Part shown: piece by piece, positions 54,566-63,290 of the stretch
Layout: the number at the start of each line of letters is the position of its first letter
Numbering within the stretch: the stretch's first letter is position 1
NCBI GenBank assembly: GCA_938048455.1
Contig: CALIUY010000004.1
Coordinates: 44,355 to 108,354 of the forward strand
Reading direction: 5' to 3'
Source of the DNA: an uncultured Desulfobacterales bacterium
Lineage (GTDB): Bacteria > Desulfobacterota > Desulfobacteria > Desulfobacterales > SpSt-501
DNA length: 64,000 nt
Notes under the pieces: generated by a model
The model's database searches: none
The model's input: the letters and a program-made list of their open reading frames with translations, nothing else
Told to the model about the DNA's origin: nothing
Program-made: the position numbers and the translations under genes

Positions 54566-55456
54566 TCACCCCTTTTCGGAACGGCCCGATGGCGATTTCT
54601 CCGGAGAAGCGACGTCGAAAAAGGGATAGGGCCCGCCGTAGTGTCCCGGCTGTTCGGGGACCGTTCCGACGTGGGTGAGCAGCGTCGGCTCCCCCCAGAG
54701 CTCGGTCCAGAAATGGATCAGAAAGCCTGCCGGTTCCATGACGAAGACCGACGGGGCCTCCGGTCGCAGGTCGAGGTCCAGCTGCATGCCGATCCCCGGG
54801 GCCGCCATGGCGATCGTCCCGCCGAAGCGCCGGTGGACGGCCCGGTGGATGTGCCCGCAGGCGATGCGTTCCACCTGCGGATGACGGCGGATCAGCGCGG
54901 CCAACTCTTGCCGCAGGACGAAGGGCTCGGCGTCCATGTGCCCGATCCCGGAGGCAAAGGGAGGATGGTGCATGAAGAGGAGCGTCGGCGCGGCGGGCCG
55001 CTCGGAAAGCGTGCGATCGAGCCACCGCAGACGCTCCGCCGTAAGCCCCCCGCCATGTTCGCCGGGAATCACCGTGTCCAGGCCGATCAGACGCAGGGGG
55101 AAATCCTCGATGACGTAGCACATCGCCCGCCGAGCGCCCGGCTCGAGGAATCCTTCGAGGTAGCCGTGATCGGGAAACGCCGCGCGCAGAGGATCCTTCC
55201 GGTCATGATTTCCCGGCACGAGAAAAAAAGGGCATGCCAGTCCCGAGAGGATCTCCCGCAGCACCCGGTAGGAGGCGGCGGCTCCCTCGTCGGCAAGGTC
55301 GCCGGTGATCAGCACCGCATCCGGCCGCGGTTGCCGGCGGTTGAGATGGTCGACCGTTCGCCGCAACGCGGCGGCCGTGTCGGCCACCTCGTAGGCGAGG
55401 GAGCCGGGCGGTTTGAGGTGCAGATCCGAAATCTGGACGACCGCCGTCGATCTCAT
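54566..55456 (-). CDS. Metallophosphoesterase, CpdA-like phosphodiesterase
   Basis: The 296-residue calcineurin-fold enzyme has the complete metal set: DLHLK, GDLADE, GNHDRKDP, HHPPF and GHIHRAVHR. It resembles class III cyclic nucleotide phosphodiesterases and glycerophosphodiesterases. It has no signal peptide. Its position 13 bases behind the ABC fusion gene suggests it hydrolyses the phosphodiester or nucleotide that the transporter imports. The substrate is not proven by sequence. Confidence 0.88.
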   Translation of the reverse strand: MRSTAVVQISDLHLKPPGSLAYEVADTAAALRRTVDHLNRRQPRPDAVLITGDLADEGAAASYRVLREILSGLACPFFLVPGNHDRKDPLRAAFPDHGYLEGFLEPGARRAMCYVIEDFPLRLIGLDTVIPGEHGGGLTAERLRWLDRTLSERPAAPTLLFMHHPPFASGIGHMDAEPFVLRQELAALIRRHPQVERIACGHIHRAVHRRFGGTIAMAAPGIGMQLDLDLRPEAPSVFVMEPAGFLIHFWTELWGEPTLLTHVGTVPEQPGHYGGPYPFFDVASPEKSPSGRSEKG

Positions 55457-55469
55457 GCCGGCCTCCCTC

Positions 55470-57401
55470 TCAGGCGTCCAGACGCAGCAGGGCCTCGGGG
55501 TCCACGCGAAGCCCGACCCGCTGTCCCTTGTGGAAGGAGCTTTTGCCGGCGGTCTCGACGGTCAGAAACGTTTCCGCCGGTCCTTCCACGAGGAGCCGCG
55601 TGCGGTCGCCCATGAAAAACGAGGCCGCCACGCTGGCCTGAAGGTCCGCTTGGCCGGGATCGACCAGCTTTGCGTGCTCGGGCCGGAAGAAAAGCTCGAT
55701 TTCCTCGCCCGGCGGAACGCGGAGACGCTGCGGCACCGGGAGGCTTCCTCCCGGCAGGATCAAGCGGCCGTCGGAAATCCGGCCCTTCACCCGGTTGATC
55801 GTCCCGATGAACTCGGCCACGAAACGGTTGCCGGGGGCGAAGTAGACCTCGCGCGGGGTTCCCACCTGGGAGACGCGCGCCGTGTTCATGACGACGATGC
55901 GGTCGCCCAGGGCCATGGCCTCGGACTGATCGTGGGTCACATAGATCGCCGTGATGCGCAGCGACCGCAGCAGCCCGTCGATTTCCACCCGCAGCCCATC
56001 CCGCAGTTTGGCATCCAGGGCGGTCAGCGGTTCGTCGAGCAGCAGCACCCGGGGCCGGATCGCGATCGCCCGTGCGAGGGCCACGCGCTGTTTCTGGCCG
56101 CCCGAGAGCTGGTCGATACGCCGGTTGCGCAGCTCGCCGATCTTCATCATGTCCAGCATCTGCGAGACCCGCCGATTGCGGCGGTCTTCGGCCACACCGC
56201 GCACCTTCAAGCCGTAGGCGATGTTTTCCGCCACGCTCATGTTGGGGAAGAGAGCGTAGCTCTGGAAGACCATGCCGACGTTGCGCTGCTCGATGGGAAC
56301 GTGGGTGACGTCCTCGTCGCCGAAAAAGACCCTTCCCCCCGGATCCGGGCTCTCCAGTCCGGCGATGATGCGCAACAAGGTCGTCTTGCCGCAGCCGGAG
56401 GGGCCGAGAATCACGACGGTTTCCCCGGCATCGACGCTCAGGTCGAAAGGCTCGAGCGCGCGGGTGCCGTCGGCGAAGGTCTTGGCGCAGCCCTCGAGGC
56501 GAAGGGCGACGCCGGAGACCTGTGCCGCATCGTCGGCTCGATCGGCCGGGATCGAAAAAGCGTCTCGGCGGCAGCTCGGCTCCGGGATCGAATCAATCGT
56601 TTCCATGACAAAGATCCTTGGGCGGGGTTTGGCGATCCGTTGCATGGCGACCAGGAGCGGAACGATCATCAGAAAAAAAATGATCGTGTAGGCCGATCCG
56701 ATCTCCAGTCGCATGGACGCATAGCTGTCGGCGAGCCCCACCGGCAGGGTTTTGGTCTGCGGCGTGTGCAGCATCCACGTCAGGTTGAACTCGCCGATCG
56801 AGAGCGTGAACACCATCAACGCGCCCGCCAGGATTCCCGGCGCCGCGTTCGGGATGACGACGGAAAAAAACCGCTGCCCGAAGTCCGCCCCCAGGCTTGC
56901 AGCCCCCTCCTCGAGGTCCTGCAGACGGATCGAATGCAGGATCGCGATCACGGAGCGCACCATAAAGGGCAAGGTGAAGATCACATGGCCCACCAGGATG
57001 AAAGCCCAGCTCCGGCGGAAGCCGGTGAAGCCGCCGTATTGGATGATCAAGGCCAAAGCGATGGCCAAGCCCGGGACGGCAAGCGGGGTGACCAGCAACT
57101 CCTCGAAAAGCCGGGTCCAACGGCTTTGCCGCTTGACCATGACATAGGCCGCCGGCACCCCCAGCACCAGGGCCGCCGCCAGGCAGCTCAGCCCGATCAG
57201 CAGGGAGAGAAAAATCGTGTCCCGGTAGAGGCCCCAGACCTTGGCGAACCAGCGCAGGGTCAGGCCGCTCTTTACCCCCACCAGGAAGTTTTCGGTCAGT
57301 CCGGCCACGATGGACTGGATCACGGGCACGAACAGAAAACCGCAGACCGTCAGGGTGAGGGCGAGCGGAACGACGAAAGCGGGAGAGGACCTGCGCGTCA
57401 T
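55470..57401 (-). CDS. ABC transporter permease-ATPase fusion protein
   Basis: One uninterrupted 643-residue frame joins two subunits normally made separately. Residues 1-265 form a PotC/PhnV-type permease with about six spans and an EAA loop (EEGAASLGADFGQRFFSVVI). After a linker, residues about 300-643 are a PotA-type ATPase: Walker A GPSGCGKTTLL, LSGGQKQRVALARAIA, DEPLTALD, the switch His in VTHDQSEA, and a C-terminal TOBE-like domain. The start lies one base after the preceding permease stop. Sequencing error removing a stop is the alternative. Confidence 0.9.
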   Translation of the reverse strand: MTRRSSPAFVVPLALTLTVCGFLFVPVIQSIVAGLTENFLVGVKSGLTLRWFAKVWGLYRDTIFLSLLIGLSCLAAALVLGVPAAYVMVKRQSRWTRLFEELLVTPLAVPGLAIALALIIQYGGFTGFRRSWAFILVGHVIFTLPFMVRSVIAILHSIRLQDLEEGAASLGADFGQRFFSVVIPNAAPGILAGALMVFTLSIGEFNLTWMLHTPQTKTLPVGLADSYASMRLEIGSAYTIIFFLMIVPLLVAMQRIAKPRPRIFVMETIDSIPEPSCRRDAFSIPADRADDAAQVSGVALRLEGCAKTFADGTRALEPFDLSVDAGETVVILGPSGCGKTTLLRIIAGLESPDPGGRVFFGDEDVTHVPIEQRNVGMVFQSYALFPNMSVAENIAYGLKVRGVAEDRRNRRVSQMLDMMKIGELRNRRIDQLSGGQKQRVALARAIAIRPRVLLLDEPLTALDAKLRDGLRVEIDGLLRSLRITAIYVTHDQSEAMALGDRIVVMNTARVSQVGTPREVYFAPGNRFVAEFIGTINRVKGRISDGRLILPGGSLPVPQRLRVPPGEEIELFFRPEHAKLVDPGQADLQASVAASFFMGDRTRLLVEGPAETFLTVETAGKSSFHKGQRVGLRVDPEALLRLDA

Positions 57402-57402
57402 T

Positions 57403-58224
57403 TCAGCCTGCCGCGGCGACCGTGTTTCCGGCGGCGGCCCGGGCCAGGGAAAGCGCCACCCAGGTGATTGCCCCCAGAACGATCGACAAGGCGGCGGCCA
57501 TCGCGATGTTCGCCATCAAGGTGAACTCGGTGTAGATCAGGATCGGCAACACGTCGATGTTGGTGGCCAGGGTGAAGGCGGTGCCGAAAGCGCCCATCGA
57601 AGTCGCAAAGCAGATCGCCCCCGAAGAGATAAAGCCGGGAACGAGGCCCGGAATGAGGACATCGCGGATCACCTGCCAGGACGAGGCTCCCAGAGAGCGC
57701 GCGGCCTCCTCGAGGCTGCGATCCAGCTTTTCGGCCGAGGCCATGAGGGTCGTGATCGTCCGGGGGATGGAAAAGTAGAGATAGCCGAGAAACAGGCCGG
57801 TCATCGAGTAGGCCATCACGACCTTCTCGCCGAAGAGCCGGTGGGTGACGTCGCCGATCAGGCCTTGGCGCCCGACCAGCAGAATGATCATGAAGCCGAC
57901 CACCACTCCCGGAAACGCCAGCGGAAAAGTCAGCAGGGAGACCAGCCAGCTCTTGCCGCGGAAGTCGTTGCGCGTCAGAAAGACCCCGCTCACCCCCGAG
58001 ACGACGAGCGTCACCAGGGTCACGGAAGCCGAGAGCAAAACGGTGTAGAGGAGGGTTTCGAGATAGCGGGGGGTGGTGATGGCGGCGAGATAGATCCCGA
58101 CCCCGGAAGGCCCCCGGCTCGATTCCACGGCCAAGCGGGCGAGCGGCAACAAGAAGAACGCCGCAAACACGATGAACGCCGGAGTGAACAGGGCTGGCAG
58201 GAGCAGTCGGCGGTGTTTTTTCAT
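57403..58224 (-). CDS. ABC transporter permease (PotB/PhnU type)
   Basis: The 273-residue membrane protein has about six hydrophobic spans and the EAA loop (EEAARSLGASSWQVIRDVLI). It resembles permeases of the polyamine/Fe(III)/phosphonate group and forms the channel together with the permease half of the downstream fusion. It is separated from the binding-protein gene by 113 bases that contain a hairpin. Confidence 0.92.
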   Translation of the reverse strand: MKKHRRLLLPALFTPAFIVFAAFFLLPLARLAVESSRGPSGVGIYLAAITTPRYLETLLYTVLLSASVTLVTLVVSGVSGVFLTRNDFRGKSWLVSLLTFPLAFPGVVVGFMIILLVGRQGLIGDVTHRLFGEKVVMAYSMTGLFLGYLYFSIPRTITTLMASAEKLDRSLEEAARSLGASSWQVIRDVLIPGLVPGFISSGAICFATSMGAFGTAFTLATNIDVLPILIYTEFTLMANIAMAAALSIVLGAITWVALSLARAAAGNTVAAAG

Positions 58225-58260
58225 TCGCAGCCCCCTCCTCGGGCGGCGCTCGGCTCAAGG

Positions 58261-58307
58261 CTCACGGCCCGATACGTGTAGGGCCGGTTGCCGCATCCGG
58301 CCGTGAG
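58261..58307 (-). promoter_or_regulatory. Intercistronic hairpin between binding protein and permease genes
   Basis: CTCACGGCC (58261-58269) pairs with GGCCGTGAG (58299-58307), and an internal alternative pairs GGCCGG (58282-58287) with CCGGCC (58297-58302). No U tract follows. Such structures commonly keep the binding-protein message more abundant than that of the permease. Confidence 0.5.
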
Positions 58308-58337
58308 CGGAGGTTTGCGCTGCCGAACCGGGCGCAA

Positions 58338-59348
58338 TCAACGGACCTCGTTCAGGTAGCGCTCGCGGAACTTGTCTTGGACATCGGCCATCTTCTTCCA
58401 GTCGACGGACCTGGCCCGCGCGTACTCGGAGGCGGGCAAGAACTTGGCGGCGACCTCCGGGCTTAAGGCCGTGGCCCGCACCGGCCGCAGGAAGGCGTTC
58501 GCCCAGACCGCCTGTCCCTTGTCCGAAAGGGTGAAGTCGAGGGCTTTCTTGCCGTTGGCCGCGTTCGGACCGTTCTTCACCAGGCCCACGACATAAGGGG
58601 CCACGAGGGTCCCTTCGGCGGGAATCACGAACTCCACGTTGGCCTTGTCCTTGTACTTGCCCCGGTAGGCGTTGAAATCGTAGTCGAAGAGGATCGGGAT
58701 TTCCCCCGAGAGCACGCGCGCGTAGGAGGTCTGCTTGGGCACGATGGGCTCGTTTTTCTTCAGCTCTTTGAAAAACTGAATGGCCGGGTCGAAATTGTCC
58801 AAGCTGCCGCCGAGGGCGATGTTCACCGCCACCGCCGACGAATAGCCGACCGCGGCGGACGTCGGATCCAGATAGCCCACCATTCCTTTGTACTCCGGCT
58901 TCAACAAATCCTTCCAAGACTTCGGCACGGGCTTGCCGCCCAAGGCGTCCTTGTTCACGAAGAAGCCGAGCGTCCCGGAGTGGATCGTGAACCAGTGCCC
59001 TTGGGGGTCCTTCAGCCCATCCGGGATCTGATCCCCCAAGGCCGGCTTGTAGGGCGCCAGCACCCCCGCCTCCTTGGCCAAAATGCCGAAGGTGACACCG
59101 AAATAAGCGAAATCGGCCACGGGGTTGTTTTTTTCGGCGATCAGCTGGGAGAGGGTTTGTCCGGAGTTCTTGTTGTCGTGGGGAATGTCGATCCCCAGGT
59201 TGTCCTTGATCGCCTTGAGCTGGCTCGCCCAGTCGGCCCACTCCGGGGGGCAGTTGTAACAAATCGCTTTTTCTGCAGCCCACCCCGCCGCGGGGACGGC
59301 GCAGGCCAGGATTCCGATCAAAACCATCGCCTTTACGCCTCTTTTCAT
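58338..59348 (-). CDS. ABC transporter periplasmic substrate-binding protein
   Basis: The 336-residue protein has a signal peptide (about 1-25, ending GWAAEK) and a bilobal type II binding-protein fold. Its mature start, ICYNCPPEWADW, has two close cysteines that may form a disulfide. Further marks are NNPVADFAYFGVTFG, GYLDPTSAAVGYSSAVAVNI and VIPAEGTLVAPYVVGL. It is related to polyamine, Fe(III) and 2-aminoethylphosphonate binders. The linked phosphoesterase favours a phosphorus compound. The start MKRGVK is chosen because CAGGAGG precedes it. Confidence 0.9.
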   Translation of the reverse strand: MKRGVKAMVLIGILACAVPAAGWAAEKAICYNCPPEWADWASQLKAIKDNLGIDIPHDNKNSGQTLSQLIAEKNNPVADFAYFGVTFGILAKEAGVLAPYKPALGDQIPDGLKDPQGHWFTIHSGTLGFFVNKDALGGKPVPKSWKDLLKPEYKGMVGYLDPTSAAVGYSSAVAVNIALGGSLDNFDPAIQFFKELKKNEPIVPKQTSYARVLSGEIPILFDYDFNAYRGKYKDKANVEFVIPAEGTLVAPYVVGLVKNGPNAANGKKALDFTLSDKGQAVWANAFLRPVRATALSPEVAAKFLPASEYARARSVDWKKMADVQDKFRERYLNEVR

Positions 59349-59724
59349 GGGGACCCTCCTGTCGTTTGTTGGCTTGCCCGGCTGTCGCGTTTCCTTGAAG
59401 CAAAGGGATGGAAACACCGCTCGCGCGCGGCTTTTTGGACTGGTTCGTGTTGGTGGATTGTGAGGCGCGGGTTAAAAACCGGTTGCCTCGGCGGGACTCG
59501 GAACGGCGCCCAAGTTCCCTCGCTCCGGAGGGTCTCCGGGTGATGTCCGATCGGGTTGCTCCCCGCGCCCGGAGCCCCGTCTTGACAGGGTAGGGTCGGA
59601 AGGATCAAAATGGCCGCGCCGATACGTTCTTTTTCACGCCGCATACGGGTCAGCTGGGGCGATGCAAGCGAACTTGCGATTTGAGGCCCCGCTCAATTTT
59701 TCCCCGGCCGAAAGGAAGCCCTCC
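59349..59724. other. Divergent intergenic region, ABC operon and pckG
   Basis: No gene is seen in 376 bases. For pckG, TTGACA (59582-59587) has only TCAAAA (59605-59610) as -10 at 17 bases. Two small hairpins precede pckG: GCAAG/CTTGC with a CGAA loop (59664-59677), then TTGAG/CTCAA followed by five T (59681-59701), which looks like a leader attenuator. The minus-strand leader of the ABC operon is GC-rich with several inverted repeats, but I could not match it to a known riboswitch consensus. Confidence 0.4.
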
Positions 59725-61512
59725 ATGAGCACACTCTGCCGCAACGCCGCCCTCCGCCGATGGGTCGAAGACTGCGCGAAACTCTGCCAGCCCGCGCGCG
59801 TGGTCTGGTGCGACGGATCCCGTGAAGAATACGACCGCCTGATGGAGGGCATGATCGCCGCCGGAGCGGCCATCCCCCTGAAGACAAGGCCGCGGAGCCA
59901 TCTCTTCCGCTCCGACCCGAGCGACGTCGCCCGCGTCGAGGACCGCACCTACATCAGCACGCCCTCGAAGATCGAGGCCGGGCCGACCAACAATTGGATC
60001 GCCCCCGACGAGCTCAAGAAAACGATGACCGGCCTCTACCGCGGCTGCATGGAAGGCCGCACGATGTACGTGATCCCCTTCTCCATGGGCCCGATCGGCT
60101 CGCCGCTCTCCAAGATCGGTGTCGAGATCACCGACAGCCCCTACGTCGTCTGCAACATGCACATCATGACCCGGGTGGGGAACCGCGTCCTCGAGGTCCT
60201 GGGAACGGAGGGGGAATTCATCCCCTGCCTGCACTCGATCGGCGCCCCGCTGAAGCGGGGGCAAAAGGACGTGCCCTGGCCTTGCGCGCCGATGGAGCAG
60301 AAGTACATCTCGCACTTTCCGGATGAAAACCTCATCTGGTCTTATGGGTCCGGCTACGGGGGAAACGCGCTGCTCGGCAAGAAATGTCTCGCCCTGCGGA
60401 TCGCCTCGGCGATCGCCCGCCGCGAGGGTTGGATGGCCGAGCACATGCTGATTCTGCGCCTGACCAGCCCCGAGGGCCGCCGCTTCCACATCACGGGGGC
60501 CTTCCCCTCGGCCTGCGGCAAGACCAACCTCGCCATGATCCATCCCACCATCCCGGGTTGGAAGGCCGAGTGTCTGGGAGACGACATCGCCTGGATGAAG
60601 ATCGGCCCCGACGGCCGCCTCTATGCCATCAACCCCGAAAGCGGCTTCTTCGGCGTCGCCCCGGGAACCTCCTACGAGTCCAACCCGGCGGCGATGGACA
60701 CGCTCAAGGAGAACGTCATCTTCACCAACTGCGCCCTGACCGACGAGGGCGATATCTGGTGGGAAGGCATGGACGGACCTCCGCCGGCGCACGCGATCGA
60801 CTGGAAGGGCCGCGACTGGACGCCGGCCAGCCCGACCGAGGCCGCCCATCCGAACGCGCGCTTCACCGCCCCCGCGGCTCAGTGCCCGGTGATCTCCCCC
60901 GACTGGGAGAAGCCCGAGGGCGTGCCGATCGACATCTTCATCTTCGGCGGCCGCAGAGCCTCCGTCGCCCCGCTCGTCTACGAGGCCTACGACTGGGACC
61001 ACGGGGTTTTCCTGGGGGCGACCGCGGCCTCGGAGACCACGGCCGCGAACATCGGCGCGGTCGGCAACCTGCGGCGCGACCCCTTCGCCATGAAGCCCTT
61101 CTGCGGCTACAACATGGGCGACTACTTCGGCCACTGGCTTGAGATGGGGGACCGGCTGGGAAAGAACGCCCCGCGCATTTTCTACGTGAACTGGTTCCGC
61201 AAGAGCCCGGCGGGGAAGTTTCTCTGGCCGGGCTACGGCGAGAACAGCCGCGCCCTCAAGTGGATGTGCGACCGGGTGGCCGGGCTCGTCGAGGGCCGGC
61301 CCACGCCGATCGGGATCCTGCCCCGCGAGGAGGAGCTCGACCTCAGGGGACTGTCGCTTCCGCACGACGACCTGCAGGAGCTTTTGCGCGTGGACCCGGC
61401 CGCCTGGAAGGCCGAGCTGCCCGACATCGAAAAGCACTTCGCCCAGTTCGGCGACCGCCTGCCCGGAAGGCTCGCCGAGCAGTTGAAGCGCCTGCGGGAA
61501 CGGCTGGGCTGA
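59725..61512 (+). CDS. pckG: Phosphoenolpyruvate carboxykinase (GTP)
   Basis: This enzyme interconverts oxaloacetate and PEP with GTP, the first gluconeogenic step. The 595-residue protein has the P-loop [13 protein letters not shown] with the reactive Cys, the metal/kinase-2 segment [23 protein letters not shown] and the guanine-binding region near [15 protein letters not shown]. The start MSTLCRN is preferred over an ATG 63 bases upstream because AAAGGAAG precedes it and the product then has the family length. Confidence 0.96.
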   Translation: MSTLCRNAALRRWVEDCAKLCQPARVVWCDGSREEYDRLMEGMIAAGAAIPLKTRPRSHLFRSDPSDVARVEDRTYISTPSKIEAGPTNNWIAPDELKKTMTGLYRGCMEGRTMYVIPFSMGPIGSPLSKIGVEITDSPYVVCNMHIMTRVGNRVLEVLGTEGEFIPCLHSIGAPLKRGQKDVPWPCAPMEQKYISHFPDENLIWSYGSGYGGNALLGKKCLALRIASAIARREGWMAEHMLILRLTSPEGRRFHITGAFPSACGKTNLAMIHPTIPGWKAECLGDDIAWMKIGPDGRLYAINPESGFFGVAPGTSYESNPAAMDTLKENVIFTNCALTDEGDIWWEGMDGPPPAHAIDWKGRDWTPASPTEAAHPNARFTAPAAQCPVISPDWEKPEGVPIDIFIFGGRRASVAPLVYEAYDWDHGVFLGATAASETTAANIGAVGNLRRDPFAMKPFCGYNMGDYFGHWLEMGDRLGKNAPRIFYVNWFRKSPAGKFLWPGYGENSRALKWMCDRVAGLVEGRPTPIGILPREEELDLRGLSLPHDDLQELLRVDPAAWKAELPDIEKHFAQFGDRLPGRLAEQLKRLRERLG

Positions 61513-61544
61513 GGCCCGGAAGGGAATCCTACGGAGGTACGGGC

Positions 61545-62063
61545 ATGGAAGCGCTCGAGATCGTCGCCCGGCTGATGGAGCTCTCGGCCGTCACCGCCCC
61601 CAAAAGCAAGGGGGTGAACTTCGTCCGGACGCGGGTCCTCACCGGAAACGCGATCCAGGAGCTCGCCGCCGCCATGGTGCGCTTCGGGGAGCGCACCGGC
61701 AAGAAAGACTTCGACCGCGACGCCCGCGGCGTCTCCCGCTCCGGCGCCGTGGTGCTGATCGGGCTGCAAGACGCCAAACCGGTCGGCCTGGACTGTGGAG
61801 CCTGCGGCCATCCGGATTGCAAAAGCTTCGCGGCCCAGGCCAAACGGGAAAAGGAGTTTTCCGGGCCGGCCTGCGCCTTCCGCCTGCTCGACATGGGCAT
61901 CGCGCTCGGCTCGGCGGCCAAGACCGCAAGCCTCTTCAACGCCGACAACCGCATCATGTACCGCATCGGCGCGGTCGCCCGCGACATGAAGCTCGTGGAC
62001 TGGGATTTCGTGATGGGCATTCCGCTCGCGGCCGAAGGAAAGAACATCTTTTTCGACCGCTGA
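61545..62063 (+). CDS. DUF2148 ferredoxin-like protein
   Basis: The 172-residue protein fits the DUF2148 family with the four-Cys motif CGACGHPDCKSF plus a later Cys (GPACAFRLLDMG). The end GIPLAAEGKNIFFDR is conserved in the family. It probably binds an Fe-S cluster in the cytosol; the partner is unknown. CGGAGG precedes the ATG, 32 bases after pckG, so the two are likely co-transcribed. Confidence 0.87.
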   Translation: MEALEIVARLMELSAVTAPKSKGVNFVRTRVLTGNAIQELAAAMVRFGERTGKKDFDRDARGVSRSGAVVLIGLQDAKPVGLDCGACGHPDCKSFAAQAKREKEFSGPACAFRLLDMGIALGSAAKTASLFNADNRIMYRIGAVARDMKLVDWDFVMGIPLAAEGKNIFFDR

Positions 62064-62079
62064 GCCGAGCGCCGCGCTT

Positions 62080-63216
62080 TCAGCCCCGCAAGGCGCGGTT
62101 TTCCCCCGGGGCGGCGGGAAGCGCCTCCCGGCAGGGGCTGCGGCCGTTCACCATCCCGAACACCCGCAGCCCCGCAACCAACAGGCCGCCGTAGTGCCCG
62201 ATCAGCGCCGTGTTGTTGTACCAGCAGCGGCAGCCGCGGCCGTTCGCCAGCCGGCTGCGCTCCCGGCGGAAGGCCTCGCCGTTCCATACCGCCGAAAACC
62301 CGCTGCCGCGGATCGTGCCCACCCGTACGTGCTGTTCCAGGCAGGGGTAAACGTTTCCCCACGGGTCGATGCGCGCCATCAGCACCCCGGCGTAGCAGGG
62401 CCTTTCGGGAACGCCTCTTCCGTCTTCGAGCGCCTCGATCCAACTTTGGAAGTAGGGGTCCCCCGCAAGCGGGGTTCCTTCGATCTCGCGCTCCAGGATC
62501 CCGGGATCCGGGTTCACGGCCTCCGGCTCCATGCCCGTGTAAAAGGCATCGGCGCAGTGGTGGAGCGGCTGGAAGAGAACGTCGTCGGCCACCGCCGCCC
62601 AGCGGCGGTAGAAAGCGCCCACCTCGCTTGCGTTCACTCCGGATACGGTCATGCGCACCCGCAGGATCGGAGAGCCCGGGCCGCGGGAAGACAGAAGGGC
62701 CTCGATCCCCTTTTCCACCTCGGCGAAGGCGCCCGGCCTTCCCCGCAGCCGGTCGTGGCACTCGGGGCTCGCCCCGTCCAGGCTCACGGTGACGCAGCGG
62801 GCGCCGCTGGCGGCGACCTCGCGGCGGTATTTGCGCAGCAGAAGGCCGTTGGTGCAGAGGTTGACCGAAAGCCCTTTTGCGGCGAAGGCCTCGATGATGC
62901 GGAAGACATCGAGGCGCACCAGGGGTTCGCCGCCGGCGATCGAGATCTGGTGCGTTCCCAGATCGGCAAGCTCCGCGGCGAGGGTCCGGTATTCCGCAAG
63001 CGTCATCTCCTCCCGCCGCGGATCCCGCCAGCGCTGGCACATGCGGCATTCCAGGTTGCAGCGGTAGGTGACATCGAGTTCGGCGAGGTAGGGCCCGGCG
63101 GGAAGTCGCTCCCCGCGGGAGTCCGCCCGCAGGTTACGGCACGAGCCCCACAGGGTCCGGGCGAACCCGGTCGAAAAGAGGATTTTGCGGTAGGTCCGAT
63201 AATTGTGCAGTCTCAT
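62080..63216 (-). CDS. Radical SAM protein with SPASM-like C-terminal domain
   Basis: The 378-residue protein has the radical SAM motif CNLECRMC (CX3CX2C, near residues 53-60), SIAGGEPLV for SAM binding, LCTNGLLL, and a C-terminal Cys-rich region (CYAGVLM, YPCLEQHV, GRGCRCWYN) typical of SPASM auxiliary clusters. No precursor peptide gene is visible next to it in 75 bases of upstream sequence. Possible roles are peptide or cofactor modification. Confidence 0.87.
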   Translation of the reverse strand: MRLHNYRTYRKILFSTGFARTLWGSCRNLRADSRGERLPAGPYLAELDVTYRCNLECRMCQRWRDPRREEMTLAEYRTLAAELADLGTHQISIAGGEPLVRLDVFRIIEAFAAKGLSVNLCTNGLLLRKYRREVAASGARCVTVSLDGASPECHDRLRGRPGAFAEVEKGIEALLSSRGPGSPILRVRMTVSGVNASEVGAFYRRWAAVADDVLFQPLHHCADAFYTGMEPEAVNPDPGILEREIEGTPLAGDPYFQSWIEALEDGRGVPERPCYAGVLMARIDPWGNVYPCLEQHVRVGTIRGSGFSAVWNGEAFRRERSRLANGRGCRCWYNNTALIGHYGGLLVAGLRVFGMVNGRSPCREALPAAPGENRALRG

Positions 63217-63290
63217 CGACCGGCCTTTCGCGCGGGCCGTCCGGCAACGGCTTTCCTTTCATGGATAGACTACCCATCCCCGCGCGAAAA

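Noticed and set aside
59410..59620. Possible guanidine, SAM or glycine riboswitch or a tRNA in the leader between the ABC operon and pckG
   Set aside because: Short similarities (for example a GTTCCGAGTCCC stretch on the minus strand) did not extend to the conserved cores of these RNAs or to a cloverleaf.
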